Positions 8,473-17,265 of a DNA stretch of 64,000 bases are shown piece after piece. The stretch is from the NCBI GenBank assembly GCA_965200945.1, contig OZ241749.1, positions 4,092,001-4,156,000 on the forward strand, written 5' to 3'. Position 1 is the first letter of the stretch; each line of letters starts with the position of its first letter. The stretch is from JADCRZ01 sp965200945. Lineage in GTDB: Bacteria; Bacteroidota; Bacteroidia; Chitinophagales; Chitinophagaceae. Under the pieces are notes generated by a model. The model had not been told where the DNA came from and searched no databases. It saw only the letters and a list, made by a program, of their open reading frames with translations. Both the position numbers and the translations under genes were made by a program.

Positions 8473-8907
8473 ATGAAAATTAAAGTTGGATTATTGTGTA
8501 TCATGCTGGTAGCAGGTATTGTTACAGCGAATGCACAGGGCGGTGGTGGAATGGGCGGTGGCATGCAGATGCGTACTCCCGAAGAAAACACCAAAAGAGC
8601 CGTTGACACCGTAACTTCCGTTTTCAAACTGGATCAAACTGCACAGACTGGCGTTCAGTCCGCTTTTTCGGACTTCTACAAAGCCCAGGGTAAAATGATG
8701 GATGACATGCGTGCTGCGCGTGCCAATGGTGGACAGATGGACATGGACAAAATGAGAACTGACCGCGAAAAGCTGGTTTCAGACAGAGACGAAAAACTGA
8801 AAAAAGCAATGACCGACGATCAGTTCAAAAAATTCAAAAGTGATATCGAACCTGCCCTGACTCCAAGAAGAGGTAACAGAGGCGGCGGCGGTGGTGGCGG
8901 AAACTAA
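8473..8907 (+). CDS. Secreted Met/Gly-rich CpxP-like protein
   Basis: A 144-residue exported protein. The signal peptide is about 1-21 with likely cleavage after ANA. The mature N-terminus is Gly/Met-rich (GGGGMGGGMQM), and a helical middle contains Met-Asp repeats (MMDDMRAAR, QMDMDKMRTDREK). The C-terminus ends in a run of glycines. The TDDQFKKFKSDI segment resembles an LTxxQ motif. The Met-rich face could bind soft metals such as copper, but that is inference. It follows the sigma operon by 120 bases and ends before a strong terminator. Confidence 0.7.
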   Translation: MKIKVGLLCIMLVAGIVTANAQGGGGMGGGMQMRTPEENTKRAVDTVTSVFKLDQTAQTGVQSAFSDFYKAQGKMMDDMRAARANGGQMDMDKMRTDREKLVSDRDEKLKKAMTDDQFKKFKSDIEPALTPRRGNRGGGGGGGN

Positions 8908-8937
8908 GCCATTTACAGCAATCAACTTTTGCTTCAG

Positions 8938-8976
8938 AAAAGAGGATGTTTTATAAAAGAACATCCTCTTTTTTTG
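8938..8976 (+). terminator. Intrinsic terminator of sigma/CpxP cluster
   Basis: AAAAGAGGATGTT pairs perfectly with AACATCCTCTTTT around a 9-base loop and is followed by a run of T. Confidence 0.88.
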
Positions 8977-9015
8977 TTTGTGCTATTTAACGGGTTTGCG
9001 GGTCCATGTGCAGCA

Positions 9016-9040
9016 GGAGACGCCAGGCATCGCGTCTCTA
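9016..9040. repeat. Dispersed palindrome, copy A
   Basis: GGAGACGCCAGGCATCGCGTCTCTA is an imperfect palindrome of the GAGACGC...GCGTCTC family also found at 17180, 17228, 24030 and 38871. It sits between the terminator and the 3' end of the DsbA-like gene, preceded by TGTGCAGCAGG as in copies C and D. Confidence 0.75.
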
Positions 9041-9055
9041 CTTCAAGAAGACTGT

Positions 9056-9715
9056 TTATCGTTTGGACGATTCCATCTCCGACAACACTGCTTTCACTGT
9101 CTGTTCCAGGGTTTCGAAATCTGTGTATCCCTTTGATATTACATAAAATTTCGATTCGCTCGCCTGCAGATACACAGCGGGAAAACCTGTGACCTGCAGC
9201 TGCTTTACCAGCGCAAATTCGTAAGCCGCTTTTTCCTGATATTCCTCCTGATGAAGCTTTTGAAAAAACTCCACTTCAGGTATTTCATACTTCGGTAAAA
9301 GATGCCGGTACGCTTCGTCATCATCCAGGTCTCTTCCTTCTCCATGCAACGCATACTGCAGATCCGCCGCAAACGATACCTGCAACAGCGGATCCCGTTC
9401 TTTAATGATACACAGTGCCACAGCGGGTTTGCGGGAATCCGGATACCAGTCGCTCAGGTCCGGATTGCGCAGATGCCACAGGTAATCTTCCCCGAACCTG
9501 ATGCCGGTCAGCTCTTCCACTTTCGAGTATGAATCAAGAAGGTAAGCCGCGGTCATGCTGATATGTACCGGCTTTTCCGGAAGGATCATCCCTCCCGACA
9601 ACACTTCAAAATCAAGCTCGTGCTGCCAGTTGGACCATAGTCTGCGAATGACCGGACTGAATCCGTAACACCAGCCGCAATAAGCATCGTAGCAATATAT
9701 GATCAGCGGTTTCAT
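9056..9715 (-). CDS. DsbA family thioredoxin-like protein
   Basis: About 219 residues with a thioredoxin-type active site Cys13-Gly-Trp-Cys16 right after the first strand, and the cis-Pro loop at VTGFPAVYL. There is no signal peptide, so it is a cytosolic member of the DsbA/FrnE-like group and not a periplasmic oxidase. The start is set at the ATG at 9713-9715, which overlaps the stop of the upstream SMUG2-like gene (ATGA); an in-frame start five codons earlier is possible. It is the last gene of a minus-strand operon. Confidence 0.85.
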   Translation of the reverse strand: MKPLIIYCYDAYCGWCYGFSPVIRRLWSNWQHELDFEVLSGGMILPEKPVHISMTAAYLLDSYSKVEELTGIRFGEDYLWHLRNPDLSDWYPDSRKPAVALCIIKERDPLLQVSFAADLQYALHGEGRDLDDDEAYRHLLPKYEIPEVEFFQKLHQEEYQEKAAYEFALVKQLQVTGFPAVYLQASESKFYVISKGYTDFETLEQTVKAVLSEMESSKR

Positions 9716-10407
9716 ATTTCTTCCACGCACCGGGTGCCGAATTTTTGCAGGTAATTGTTAATATAGTCTTCCTTGGATTTCAGTTTGTACTGCATGATAA
9801 AACGCGGATGAGCCAGCGGCACGATCTCGTCAAAGAATTTCATTTCCCGGTTCAGCGCGGAGAGATAAGCGAAATTTTTTCCTTCACCCAGGCAGAAGGC
9901 CGCATTGCGATGAATGCCAAACTGCAACTCACGCTCAAAGCACTCAACGGCAAACTCCCGGATGCTGCCCTGCAGTTGCTTGTCGTCGTAATAATTCAGG
10001 TTCTTATTATTTTTTGTAAAGCCGAGCGGACTCACCGAGGTGATGTAAAACTGCCGGTAAAATGACCCTACGCCACCGAATGCCTTCATCATATCATACA
10101 TGAACACGGATGACAATTCCTGTTTTTTAGGCCAGCTGTTCTCAATGCCGCAGGCAGTTTGTAAACGCACCGGATCGGTGAACGGGATGCCGGTAACGCC
10201 GCCGCCAAACCGCCCCGGGTTAATGCCGATCATCATCCAGCGTTGGTCTGTATCACCATAGAACTTGTTGTAGAACTGTGTGCACACATCCATGGCAAGC
10301 GGGTCCTGAAAAGGATTCATTACCTCCACACCCGGTGGAAGCCTGACAGGAAAATGGAGGTGCCGGATAAATTCGAGGATCCCTGTTGCAAAATCTTTGC
10401 TGTTCAT
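9712..10407 (-). CDS. SMUG2-type DNA glycosylase family protein
   Basis: A 231-residue protein of the uracil-DNA glycosylase superfamily. The water-activating/uracil-binding loop is seen as GINPGRFGGG at 61-70, followed by TGIPF, and the DNA-intercalation-type motif near the C-terminus as LAHPRF. SMUG2-like enzymes excise deaminated bases. The start ATG overlaps the stop of the ABC permease gene (TAATG), and the stop overlaps the DsbA-like start. It is thus embedded in an ABC-transporter operon, an odd setting for a repair enzyme. Confidence 0.85.
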   Translation of the reverse strand: MNSKDFATGILEFIRHLHFPVRLPPGVEVMNPFQDPLAMDVCTQFYNKFYGDTDQRWMMIGINPGRFGGGVTGIPFTDPVRLQTACGIENSWPKKQELSSVFMYDMMKAFGGVGSFYRQFYITSVSPLGFTKNNKNLNYYDDKQLQGSIREFAVECFERELQFGIHRNAAFCLGEGKNFAYLSALNREMKFFDEIVPLAHPRFIMQYKLKSKEDYINNYLQKFGTRCVEEI

Positions 10408-12104
10408 TATTCTTCGTAAGCCGCGTACAGCCGCGTCCAGTTTTTATTTTTGACATAGTCCATCAGCAGCCAGCTCGCGATACCCGACAGTACGCTGCAC
10501 AGCAGCAAGCCCCATACGGCGTTGTACACGAAATACTGAAGCACGGCGAAGAACAACGGCACGATCATACTTACAATGCCACGTATAAAGCTGCCTGCCC
10601 TTTTTGCGTTCGACTGGCCCTTCGAAAAGGGCAGGATGTTAACCGTAGCGATGCCGATGAGAATGCAGCTCAGCAGTACATTCAGGATCCCAAGGATCAG
10701 GTTGGGAAGGATCTGTACCCCGATCAGTCCAACGCCCGATACCAGGAAGAGGATCGAAATGGGAAGGAGAAATTTCAGGATGGTAGCTTTAAAGGCGCCG
10801 GCTAAAATGTTCCCCGGCGATCTTACCGGGGCTGTGTAATAAATCCATGCGGCCTTGAACCTGTCTGAATACTGTATCTGCTCGAGGGCAATGGAAATAA
10901 CGAGTACACCGATGTAAATGATGCCGATGATCGTCATGCGGCTGCTCCTGGTCTGCATCCTGATCTCGTCGAGGCTTACTGTTCTGTTCGCTGCCATCAC
11001 TGCAAAATACACCACCATATAGCCGATCGAAGGGTACACTTTCAGCCTGAATTCACGCGAACGGCTGGTAAGGTTCCAGGTAAGCAGGAAGCTCATCCTT
11101 TCTTCCCCTCTGCGCGTAAAGATCGCAGCCAGCTTGTATTTCAGCATCGACCACACCGACTGGCGCTGCCTGCTTTTTGATACCGGCGTCTCTTCGCTGC
11201 TGCCGGTGATCTGGGAAAGTTTCTGGTTGAACGATGGAGCGAAATATTTCGTAACGATCCAGAGCGTAATGGGCGGAACAAGTACGGCAAGAAGACCGCC
11301 TGCGACATACCGCATGTTCAAAGTATAAAAAAACTCCCATCCGGCCGCAAACCAGTAAGAGGGCAACAGCCACGCCCACGGTTTATCTCCGATCGAATAG
11401 TCGGAAAACTGTATGCTGCGGGCAAAGCGGGGTACGATCTGGTAAGATGCATATGAAACGATGGCAACCAGTATCTGTATGTAGCTGATGATATTCTGAA
11501 ACTTCGCCGGCGTAGAGAACTTCAACACCAGCAGATAGATGGCGTTGATGAGGAATATAGAGAACACCGTGCTCAGCAGAACCAGCAACAACAATACGGC
11601 CGCTCCCCAGGCGCCGGTATAGATAGCGATATAAACCAGTGCCGGCAGCACCATGGGAAGTACGACCTTGATAAGGTGAATAAAGATGTGAAGCAGCCGG
11701 GAAATGACAAAGGTCTTGTCGGTAACGGGTTTCGTTAAAATGATGTAGTTATCCCGCACATCGATCAGCACGGAGGTGAAGTCCGATATCAGCGTGATGG
11801 ACAGCATGGTGATGTACATCGAAAAGTAAATGGCAAATTGCGTAACCCGGTCGTTCACCGTTACAAACCCGAACAGAAAAAAGAGCCCGAACAGGAATGA
11901 AAAGAACATGGTACCGATCGTGGATGCGGAGATCTGCTTGGTCGTTTTCCTTCTGGTTTGGTGAAAGGTATTGGGCCGCCGGTCGTCCATCGTGAGTTTG
12001 GCCGTCAGGATCAGTTTGAGATGCCTTGGATCGGCACCGATATTACGGTACAGGAATTTGGGCGACAGCACCAGCTGCAGCAGCAGCTTATTGAAAAAAT
12101 TCAT
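10407..12104 (-). CDS. ABC-2 type transporter permease (large Bacteroidota form)
   Basis: A 565-residue multi-pass inner-membrane protein with two blocks of hydrophobic helices (about 65-270 and 340-560) separated by a basic cytosolic segment near 290-325. It pairs with the ATPase encoded 14 bases upstream. The substrate is unknown; such ATPase/permease pairs often serve export or gliding-type functions. No catalytic motif is visible. The stop overlaps the ATG of the next gene, so it is the second gene of a translationally coupled series. Confidence 0.85.
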   Translation of the reverse strand: MNFFNKLLLQLVLSPKFLYRNIGADPRHLKLILTAKLTMDDRRPNTFHQTRRKTTKQISASTIGTMFFSFLFGLFFLFGFVTVNDRVTQFAIYFSMYITMLSITLISDFTSVLIDVRDNYIILTKPVTDKTFVISRLLHIFIHLIKVVLPMVLPALVYIAIYTGAWGAAVLLLLVLLSTVFSIFLINAIYLLVLKFSTPAKFQNIISYIQILVAIVSYASYQIVPRFARSIQFSDYSIGDKPWAWLLPSYWFAAGWEFFYTLNMRYVAGGLLAVLVPPITLWIVTKYFAPSFNQKLSQITGSSEETPVSKSRQRQSVWSMLKYKLAAIFTRRGEERMSFLLTWNLTSRSREFRLKVYPSIGYMVVYFAVMAANRTVSLDEIRMQTRSSRMTIIGIIYIGVLVISIALEQIQYSDRFKAAWIYYTAPVRSPGNILAGAFKATILKFLLPISILFLVSGVGLIGVQILPNLILGILNVLLSCILIGIATVNILPFSKGQSNAKRAGSFIRGIVSMIVPLFFAVLQYFVYNAVWGLLLCSVLSGIASWLLMDYVKNKNWTRLYAAYEE

Positions 12105-12118
12105 GAACAGGATTTAAA

Positions 12119-12910
12119 TTATGTGGAAGGCTGCGATTTGTTCTCGAGCAGATCGATCATTTCATGTGCTTTCATGGACGGCGATTCGGAGGAAGTGAGC
12201 GAGGAGAAAATATTTTCAAGGCTCTTGCGGCCGAGCTGTTCCTGCAGTTCTTCAAAGCTGCCGTTGGCGAGTATCTGCCCTTCGCTGATCAGCACGATCC
12301 GGTCGCTTACCTTTTCCACCACATCCATCATGTGGCTGCAATAAAAGATGGTCTTGCCTTCCCTGGCCAGGCTGCTGATCAGTTCCTTGATGATGATCAC
12401 GCTGTTGGCGTCGAGACCGCTGAGAGGTTCATCGAGTATGAGGATCTCGGGGTTGTGGAGGATGCCGGAGGCGATCAGCACTTTCTGGCGCATACCCTTA
12501 CTGAAGGTATCCATGCGCTGGTTGAGGTTGTCTTTCAGTCCGAAGGCGTTCATCAAACCTTCGATGCGCGTGGTGAGCACCGCTTCCGGCACATCATACA
12601 GCTGCCCGATCAGTTCCAGAAATTCGCGGGGCGTGAGCACATCGTAGAGTTCTGCAAGCTCGGGCACATAGCCGATCATGCTTTTTACTTTCACCGGGTC
12701 TGCTTTCAGATCGATCCCTTTGATCGTCACTTTTCCTTCATAGTCGTTGATCAGGCCACACAGCACTTTTACGGTGGTGCTCTTTCCCGCCCCATTCGGA
12801 CCAATGTATCCGATGATCTGTCCGGGAAGGATCGCCAGGTTGATGCCTTTCAGCACTTCTTTCGTTCCATAACTTTTACGAAGATGTTCAATTACAACAA
12901 CGGGCTCCAT
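12119..12910 (-). CDS. ABC transporter ATP-binding protein
   Basis: A 263-residue nucleotide-binding subunit. Walker A is GPNGAGKST at about 37-45, the signature is TFSKGMRQKV near 138-147 and Walker B is ILILDEPLSGLD near 155-166, with the switch His in CSHMMD. The C-terminal 30 residues are polar and variable. It should drive the permease encoded directly downstream. Confidence 0.93.
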   Translation of the reverse strand: MEPVVVIEHLRKSYGTKEVLKGINLAILPGQIIGYIGPNGAGKSTTVKVLCGLINDYEGKVTIKGIDLKADPVKVKSMIGYVPELAELYDVLTPREFLELIGQLYDVPEAVLTTRIEGLMNAFGLKDNLNQRMDTFSKGMRQKVLIASGILHNPEILILDEPLSGLDANSVIIIKELISSLAREGKTIFYCSHMMDVVEKVSDRIVLISEGQILANGSFEELQEQLGRKSLENIFSSLTSSESPSMKAHEMIDLLENKSQPST

Positions 12911-12961
12911 ATGGGAAAAGATTCAGGGCAAGGTATCGAAAAATCGGTTCGCAAACGGGTG

Positions 12962-13510
12962 CTATTGCAGGGAGGTTACGATGGCGTCTTTTTTCCGGGC
13001 CTGTTTGTATTTGAGGGTCATGCTCGAGCTGATGCCGGGCCCCAGGAGAATGTTGCCATGGGTGCTGATGAACCCGTCGTAAATGATCGTGTCTTTGAAA
13101 GGGATCAGGGCCGTGCTGCAGTAGACGGGGAAGCGGTGGAAAAATTCATCGAAACGGTCGTGGAGTGCTTTTACGGCGTAGATGGCATCGGTCTTCGAAT
13201 CAATAAAAATGGCGTGCTGCGTCAGGCATTTCAGTATGATAAAGTCGCTCCGGATATTTTTCCGGAAGCCTTTCAGGATGCTGATCTCTTCTTCTTCCAG
13301 AAAGAGGGTGTGTGTTGCAAGATAGCTGTCGAGCAGGCCAATGTTCTGGTAGAATTTTTCGCGGCACTGGTATTTGCGCTGGAAGGGAAGTTTGAGGAAA
13401 GCATCGAGGGTAGTGGTGGAAGAAAGAAGCTGCTGTTCTATGCCAACATAGTACAGCAGCTTCATATGAGTTGCTACATATTGATGATATTCATGTTCAC
13501 TGAGTGTCAC
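12962..13510 (-). CDS. Hypothetical cytosolic protein
   Basis: A 182-residue protein that I do not recognise. It begins with GTG, has no signal peptide or membrane segment and looks alpha-helical in the first 130 residues (heptad-like LLSSTTTLDAFLKL, RFDEFFHRF), then Gly/Ser-rich (NILLGPGISSSM). It lies 51 bases upstream of the ABC ATPase on the same strand and may head that operon. A long antisense frame over this gene and the ATPase is judged a shadow. Confidence 0.65.
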   Translation of the reverse strand: MTLSEHEYHQYVATHMKLLYYVGIEQQLLSSTTTLDAFLKLPFQRKYQCREKFYQNIGLLDSYLATHTLFLEEEEISILKGFRKNIRSDFIILKCLTQHAIFIDSKTDAIYAVKALHDRFDEFFHRFPVYCSTALIPFKDTIIYDGFISTHGNILLGPGISSSMTLKYKQARKKDAIVTSLQ

Positions 13511-13610
13511 AATAATGGATTTTAACCTTTAAGCAGGGGCAAAATACCAACTTTGTTCACCAATCCTCACTCATCAGATCAATATGAACGTGGTACGCAG
13601 AGAATGGAAC

Positions 13611-14732
13611 TCAATAGTTGATCACCTGTTCTTCCATCTGTGGCATCTCACGGAATTCGTACTGCTGGTTCCGCAACTGCGGTTCAAAGCCAGCCTCACG
13701 AATGGCCTGCTGAATTCCTTTGCTGGTAAAGCGGTAAGGAGCTCCTGCAGCGCTGACAACATTCTCTTCAATCATGATGCTTCCAAAATCATTGGCGCCG
13801 GCATGCAGGCACATCTGTGCTACTTCTTTACCGACGGTTAACCAGGAAGCCTGTATGTTCTTCACATTCGGCAGCATGATGCGGCTCAGCGCGATCATGC
13901 GGATGTATTCTTCCGGTGTGGTCAGGTTGTGTACGCCCCTGATGCGCGCCAGCAGGGTGTCGGCATCCTGGAAGGTCCAGGGAATAAAGGCCAGGAAGCC
14001 TTTGGCGTCGGCTGGCTTGCGCGACTGTACTTCGCGGAGTTTTACCAGGTGTTCAAAACGCTCGGTAAGGGTTTCAACATGCGCAAACATCATGGTGGCC
14101 GATGTGGTAAGGCGCAGCTGGTGCGCTTCCGCCATAATATCGAGCCATTCCTGCGAATTGCATTTTCCCTTGCTGACCAGTCTTCTCACCCGGTCGACCA
14201 GTATCTCTGCACCTGCACCGGGCAATGAATCGAGGCCGGCTTCTTTGAGTGCCGATAACACTTCGCGGTGCGTCGATTTTTCCAGTTTGGTGATGTGCGC
14301 CACTTCGGGGGGCCCGAGCGCATGCAGCTTTACATTCGGATAAAGCTGTTTCAGTTGCTTGAATAGATCGACATAGAAGGCCAACCCCAGGGCAGGATGG
14401 TGACCACCCTGCAGCAGCAGCTGTTCACCGCCGTAACGGATGGTTTCGTCTATCTTTTTCTTATAGGTTTCGATGCTGGTGATATAGCTGTCGGGATGGC
14501 CCGGAATGCGGTAAAAATTGCAGAACTTACAGTTGGCAACGCACACGTTGGTGGTGTTTACGTTGCGGTCAATGATCCAGGTTACTTTGCCGTGCGGCAC
14601 CTGGATGCGGCGGAGCTCGTCTGCGATCCGCATCAGTTCGGTGAGGGGCGCCCTTTCGAAGAGGAACACACCCTCTTCGACAGTCAGAAACTCAAACTGC
14701 AGGGCTTTTTGATAAAGCGTGGAAAGATCCAT
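13611..14732 (-). CDS. mqnC: Cyclic dehypoxanthinyl futalosine synthase (MqnC), radical SAM
   Basis: A 373-residue radical SAM enzyme of the futalosine route to menaquinone. It cyclises dehypoxanthinyl futalosine. The cluster motif CX3CX2C is Cys64, Cys68, Cys71 (CVANCKFC), preceded by IIDRNVNTTN as is typical of MqnC. The start is taken at MDLSTLYQ (14730-14732); the frame stays open 66 codons further upstream but that part is not protein-like. No other mqn gene is in the window. MqnE is the closest alternative but fits the motif less well. Confidence 0.88.
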   Translation of the reverse strand: MDLSTLYQKALQFEFLTVEEGVFLFERAPLTELMRIADELRRIQVPHGKVTWIIDRNVNTTNVCVANCKFCNFYRIPGHPDSYITSIETYKKKIDETIRYGGEQLLLQGGHHPALGLAFYVDLFKQLKQLYPNVKLHALGPPEVAHITKLEKSTHREVLSALKEAGLDSLPGAGAEILVDRVRRLVSKGKCNSQEWLDIMAEAHQLRLTTSATMMFAHVETLTERFEHLVKLREVQSRKPADAKGFLAFIPWTFQDADTLLARIRGVHNLTTPEEYIRMIALSRIMLPNVKNIQASWLTVGKEVAQMCLHAGANDFGSIMIEENVVSAAGAPYRFTSKGIQQAIREAGFEPQLRNQQYEFREMPQMEEQVINY

Positions 14733-14944
14733 GTAATTCGATTTACTACTCAACAAAATTACGACCGGAATGTTAGATAGGAACAAAAGAATTGGGAGAG
14801 AATCACAGAAGAAGCAACCGGCAGTTGAGAGCCGGCGTTTGTCAAGAGAATAATTACAAACGGTAGTTTTTAGTAAGGAATTAGGATTTACCTTAGAGCC
14901 TCTGCCGGTAACGACCGGTTCTATTAACATTCAATTGCACAGCT

Positions 14945-16150
14945 GTGCTACGCAACGGTTGCCAAATAGTGCTTATTCAACTGGTTACGCTGTTGTTCTA
15001 CATCAGTGTCTCCGGTCAGGAAGAATTCATTCCCCAGCCCTCGAAATTGCTTACCAGCTTCCCCTTCAAGCAGTTCAGCGGAGGCGTGGTCATTGTACAG
15101 GCCAATCTCAACAACATTGCCGATACGCTCAATTTTATCCTCGACACGGGCAGCGGCGGCATTTCGCTTGACTCTACCACCTGCGAACGGCTCCAGGTAC
15201 CCAACCAGGCATCCAACAAAACCATCCGCGGCATTGCCGGCGTGCGCACGGTCCGCTTTGCCTATAATAACACTTTACACCTGCCCGGCCTCCAGGTCGA
15301 CAGCCTGAATTTCCATATCAACGACTACGAGATCCTGAGCAACGTATACGGCGAGCACATCGACGGCATCATTGGCTACAGCTTCTTTCTGCGGTACATC
15401 GTAAAGATCAATTACGACAGCAATACCATCTCCGTATTTTCGAAAGGATTGATGAAGTATCCCAAAGGTGGATATCTTCTGAAACCCCTGCTGGTCAATA
15501 TTCCCATCCAGGGGGCCCAGTTGAGGGAAGAAAAAAAGACGGTGGTGTCCAGGTTTTATTTTGATACCGGCGCCGGGCTTTGCATGCTGTTGTCCACCGA
15601 TTTTATTGCCGACAGCCTGCAGTTCAATTCAAAGAAAAAGATCTTTCACACACAGGCGGAAGGGCTGGGCGGCAAGGCGGAAATGAAGATCACCGTGATC
15701 AGGGAGTTTCGCCTGGGACCGTATAAATTTAAAAAAGTTCCTTCCTATATTTTCAGTGATGACTACAACGTAACCTCCTATCCCTACCTGGGCGGACTGA
15801 TCGGCAATGACCTGTTACGCCGCTTCAACCTTACCCTGAATTACGAAAAGAAAGAATTGTACCTGGTTCCCAACACCCATTTCCGCGAGCCGTTCGATTA
15901 TGCTTACACCGGCCTGGGATTCTATTTTATCGACGGAGATGTACGGGTAACAGATGTGATGAAGGATTCTCCCGCAGAGAGGGCCGGTTTCAAGGCCGAC
16001 GACGTGATGATCGCCATCAACAACAATTTCAGCCGCAACATCCAGACCTACAAGAACATCCTGCAGAATGCCGGTCAGAAGCTAAAGATCCTTGTCATGC
16101 GCAACGGTGAACCGGTGTTGTTAACGTTGAAGGTGCAGAGTATTCTGTAA
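14945..16150 (+). CDS. Aspartyl protease (retropepsin-like) with PDZ domain
   Basis: A 401-residue exported protein starting with GTG and a signal peptide (about 1-24). Two Asp-Thr-Gly motifs are present, LDTGSGG near 70 and FDTGAG near 202, so it has the two lobes of a bilobal aspartic protease. A PDZ domain covers about 310-400 (DSPAERAGFKADDVMIAINN). It is probably periplasmic or lipid-bilayer-associated. It is divergent from mqnC with a 212-base gap. The Asp motifs suggest activity, but the substrate is unknown. Confidence 0.85.
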   Translation: MLRNGCQIVLIQLVTLLFYISVSGQEEFIPQPSKLLTSFPFKQFSGGVVIVQANLNNIADTLNFILDTGSGGISLDSTTCERLQVPNQASNKTIRGIAGVRTVRFAYNNTLHLPGLQVDSLNFHINDYEILSNVYGEHIDGIIGYSFFLRYIVKINYDSNTISVFSKGLMKYPKGGYLLKPLLVNIPIQGAQLREEKKTVVSRFYFDTGAGLCMLLSTDFIADSLQFNSKKKIFHTQAEGLGGKAEMKITVIREFRLGPYKFKKVPSYIFSDDYNVTSYPYLGGLIGNDLLRRFNLTLNYEKKELYLVPNTHFREPFDYAYTGLGFYFIDGDVRVTDVMKDSPAERAGFKADDVMIAINNNFSRNIQTYKNILQNAGQKLKILVMRNGEPVLLTLKVQSIL

Positions 16151-16446
16151 GGAAGGCATGTAAGACGCTTCTACCGCGCAGACAGTATGCAAGATAATGG
16201 GGTGGCTTTTCGTGAAAGCACTACTTCTATATTCCTGAATAACATTTTGTCGGTAGCATGAGTAAGGTTCTTAAGAAAACTCTCTTTTGTTTCGGAGGAA
16301 CATTTGTTGGGAAGAAGCTGATAAAATTAAAGAGCGTTCCTATAGAAAGCAGTGTGGGAAAGGATTCGGACTACCCATCAGATGTTCTTCCGGAACAAAA
16401 AACAGCCTGATTACACCCTTTTTAGTCCACCCCAAAAACAGCATCT
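16151..16446. other. Intergenic region without a supported gene
   Basis: The short open frame here (16287-16478) runs into the 3' end of pgl, is not protein-like and is rejected. No hairpin or repeat of note was seen. Confidence 0.6.
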
Positions 16447-17166
16447 TTACAAATCCTTCGCAGCGGCCTCGTCAATAAACCAGTACAATTCATCGTTGAC
16501 CGGCTGAATAAGCTGGGAGGGAAACTGATGGGGATCGCGATCTCCTTTTATGACCTGTTTCAGGGTGGCTGCCTTACCGCTGCCGGACGTCAGGAAAGCG
16601 ACTTTTGCTGATTTATTGACCACAGGCACGGTCAGTGATATGCGATACATTTTTTGTGCAGGCACAAAAATGGATTTTGCCCAGGCCGTTTTTTCATCCA
16701 CCAGTTCACTGCCGGGGAACACAGACAGGGTATGGCCGTCGTCGCCCATGCCCAGCAGGGTCAGGTCGAACGTTGTTTCGGTATGGTCGAAGTATCCATG
16801 CAGCAGCTGCTCGTACTGGCGGGCCGATTCTTCCGGATCGATGTCTGTCTTCATCACATGGATCTGGGCGTCCGGAACCGGCACCAGTTGCAACAGCGTA
16901 TCATAGGTCATCTTTGCGTTGTTGCGCTCGTCTTCGAACGGAACTACCCGCTCATCGCCCCAGAAAATATGCATCTTCGACCAGTCGATCTTCTGTTTGT
17001 AGGGCTCGGTAGCAAGAAGGGTATACAGTTTCTGCGGTGTGCTTCCTCCAGACAATGCAATAGTGAAGCGTCCTGTTTTCCCGATGGTTTCACCGATGAT
17101 CGATACCATCCAGTCGGCCACGTCGGTGCTCAGCTCGTTGAGGTCTCTATAGATATGGGTGTACAT
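16447..17166 (-). CDS. pgl: 6-phosphogluconolactonase
   Basis: A 239-residue cytosolic enzyme that hydrolyses 6-phosphogluconolactone, the second step of the oxidative pentose phosphate branch. The phosphate-binding SGGSTPQKLY is at about 39-48 and GMGDDGHTLSVFPG near 137-150. The length is typical. It lies 99 bases downstream of zwf, with two dispersed palindromes in the gap, and completes the gnd-zwf-pgl cluster. Confidence 0.94.
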   Translation of the reverse strand: MYTHIYRDLNELSTDVADWMVSIIGETIGKTGRFTIALSGGSTPQKLYTLLATEPYKQKIDWSKMHIFWGDERVVPFEDERNNAKMTYDTLLQLVPVPDAQIHVMKTDIDPEESARQYEQLLHGYFDHTETTFDLTLLGMGDDGHTLSVFPGSELVDEKTAWAKSIFVPAQKMYRISLTVPVVNKSAKVAFLTSGSGKAATLKQVIKGDRDPHQFPSQLIQPVNDELYWFIDEAAAKDL

Positions 17167-17177
17167 GAGAAAGCTTT

Positions 17178-17253
17178 GTAGAGACGCGATGCGTCGCGTC
17201 TCTGAATTTCAACGATCCTGTGCGGCAGGAGACGCCACGCATGGCGTCTTTAC
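17178..17253. repeat. Dispersed palindromes, copies B and C (tandem)
   Basis: Copy B is AGAGACGCGA-TGCG-TCGCGTCTCT at 17180-17203, a perfect 10-bp stem. Copy C at 17230-17249 pairs AGACGCCA with TGGCGTCT around CGCA. They are joined by a segment containing GATCCTGTGCGGCAGG that recurs before copy D. Both lie in the zwf-pgl spacer. Confidence 0.85.
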
Positions 17254-17265
17254 AAGAAGATCGTA

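Noticed and set aside
12164..13525. 453-codon frame antisense to the ABC ATPase and hypothetical gene
   Set aside because: Crosses two genes on the other strand; composition is that of a shadow frame.
14733..14930. 66-residue extension of MqnC
   Set aside because: Not similar to the family; MDLSTLYQ gives the normal length.
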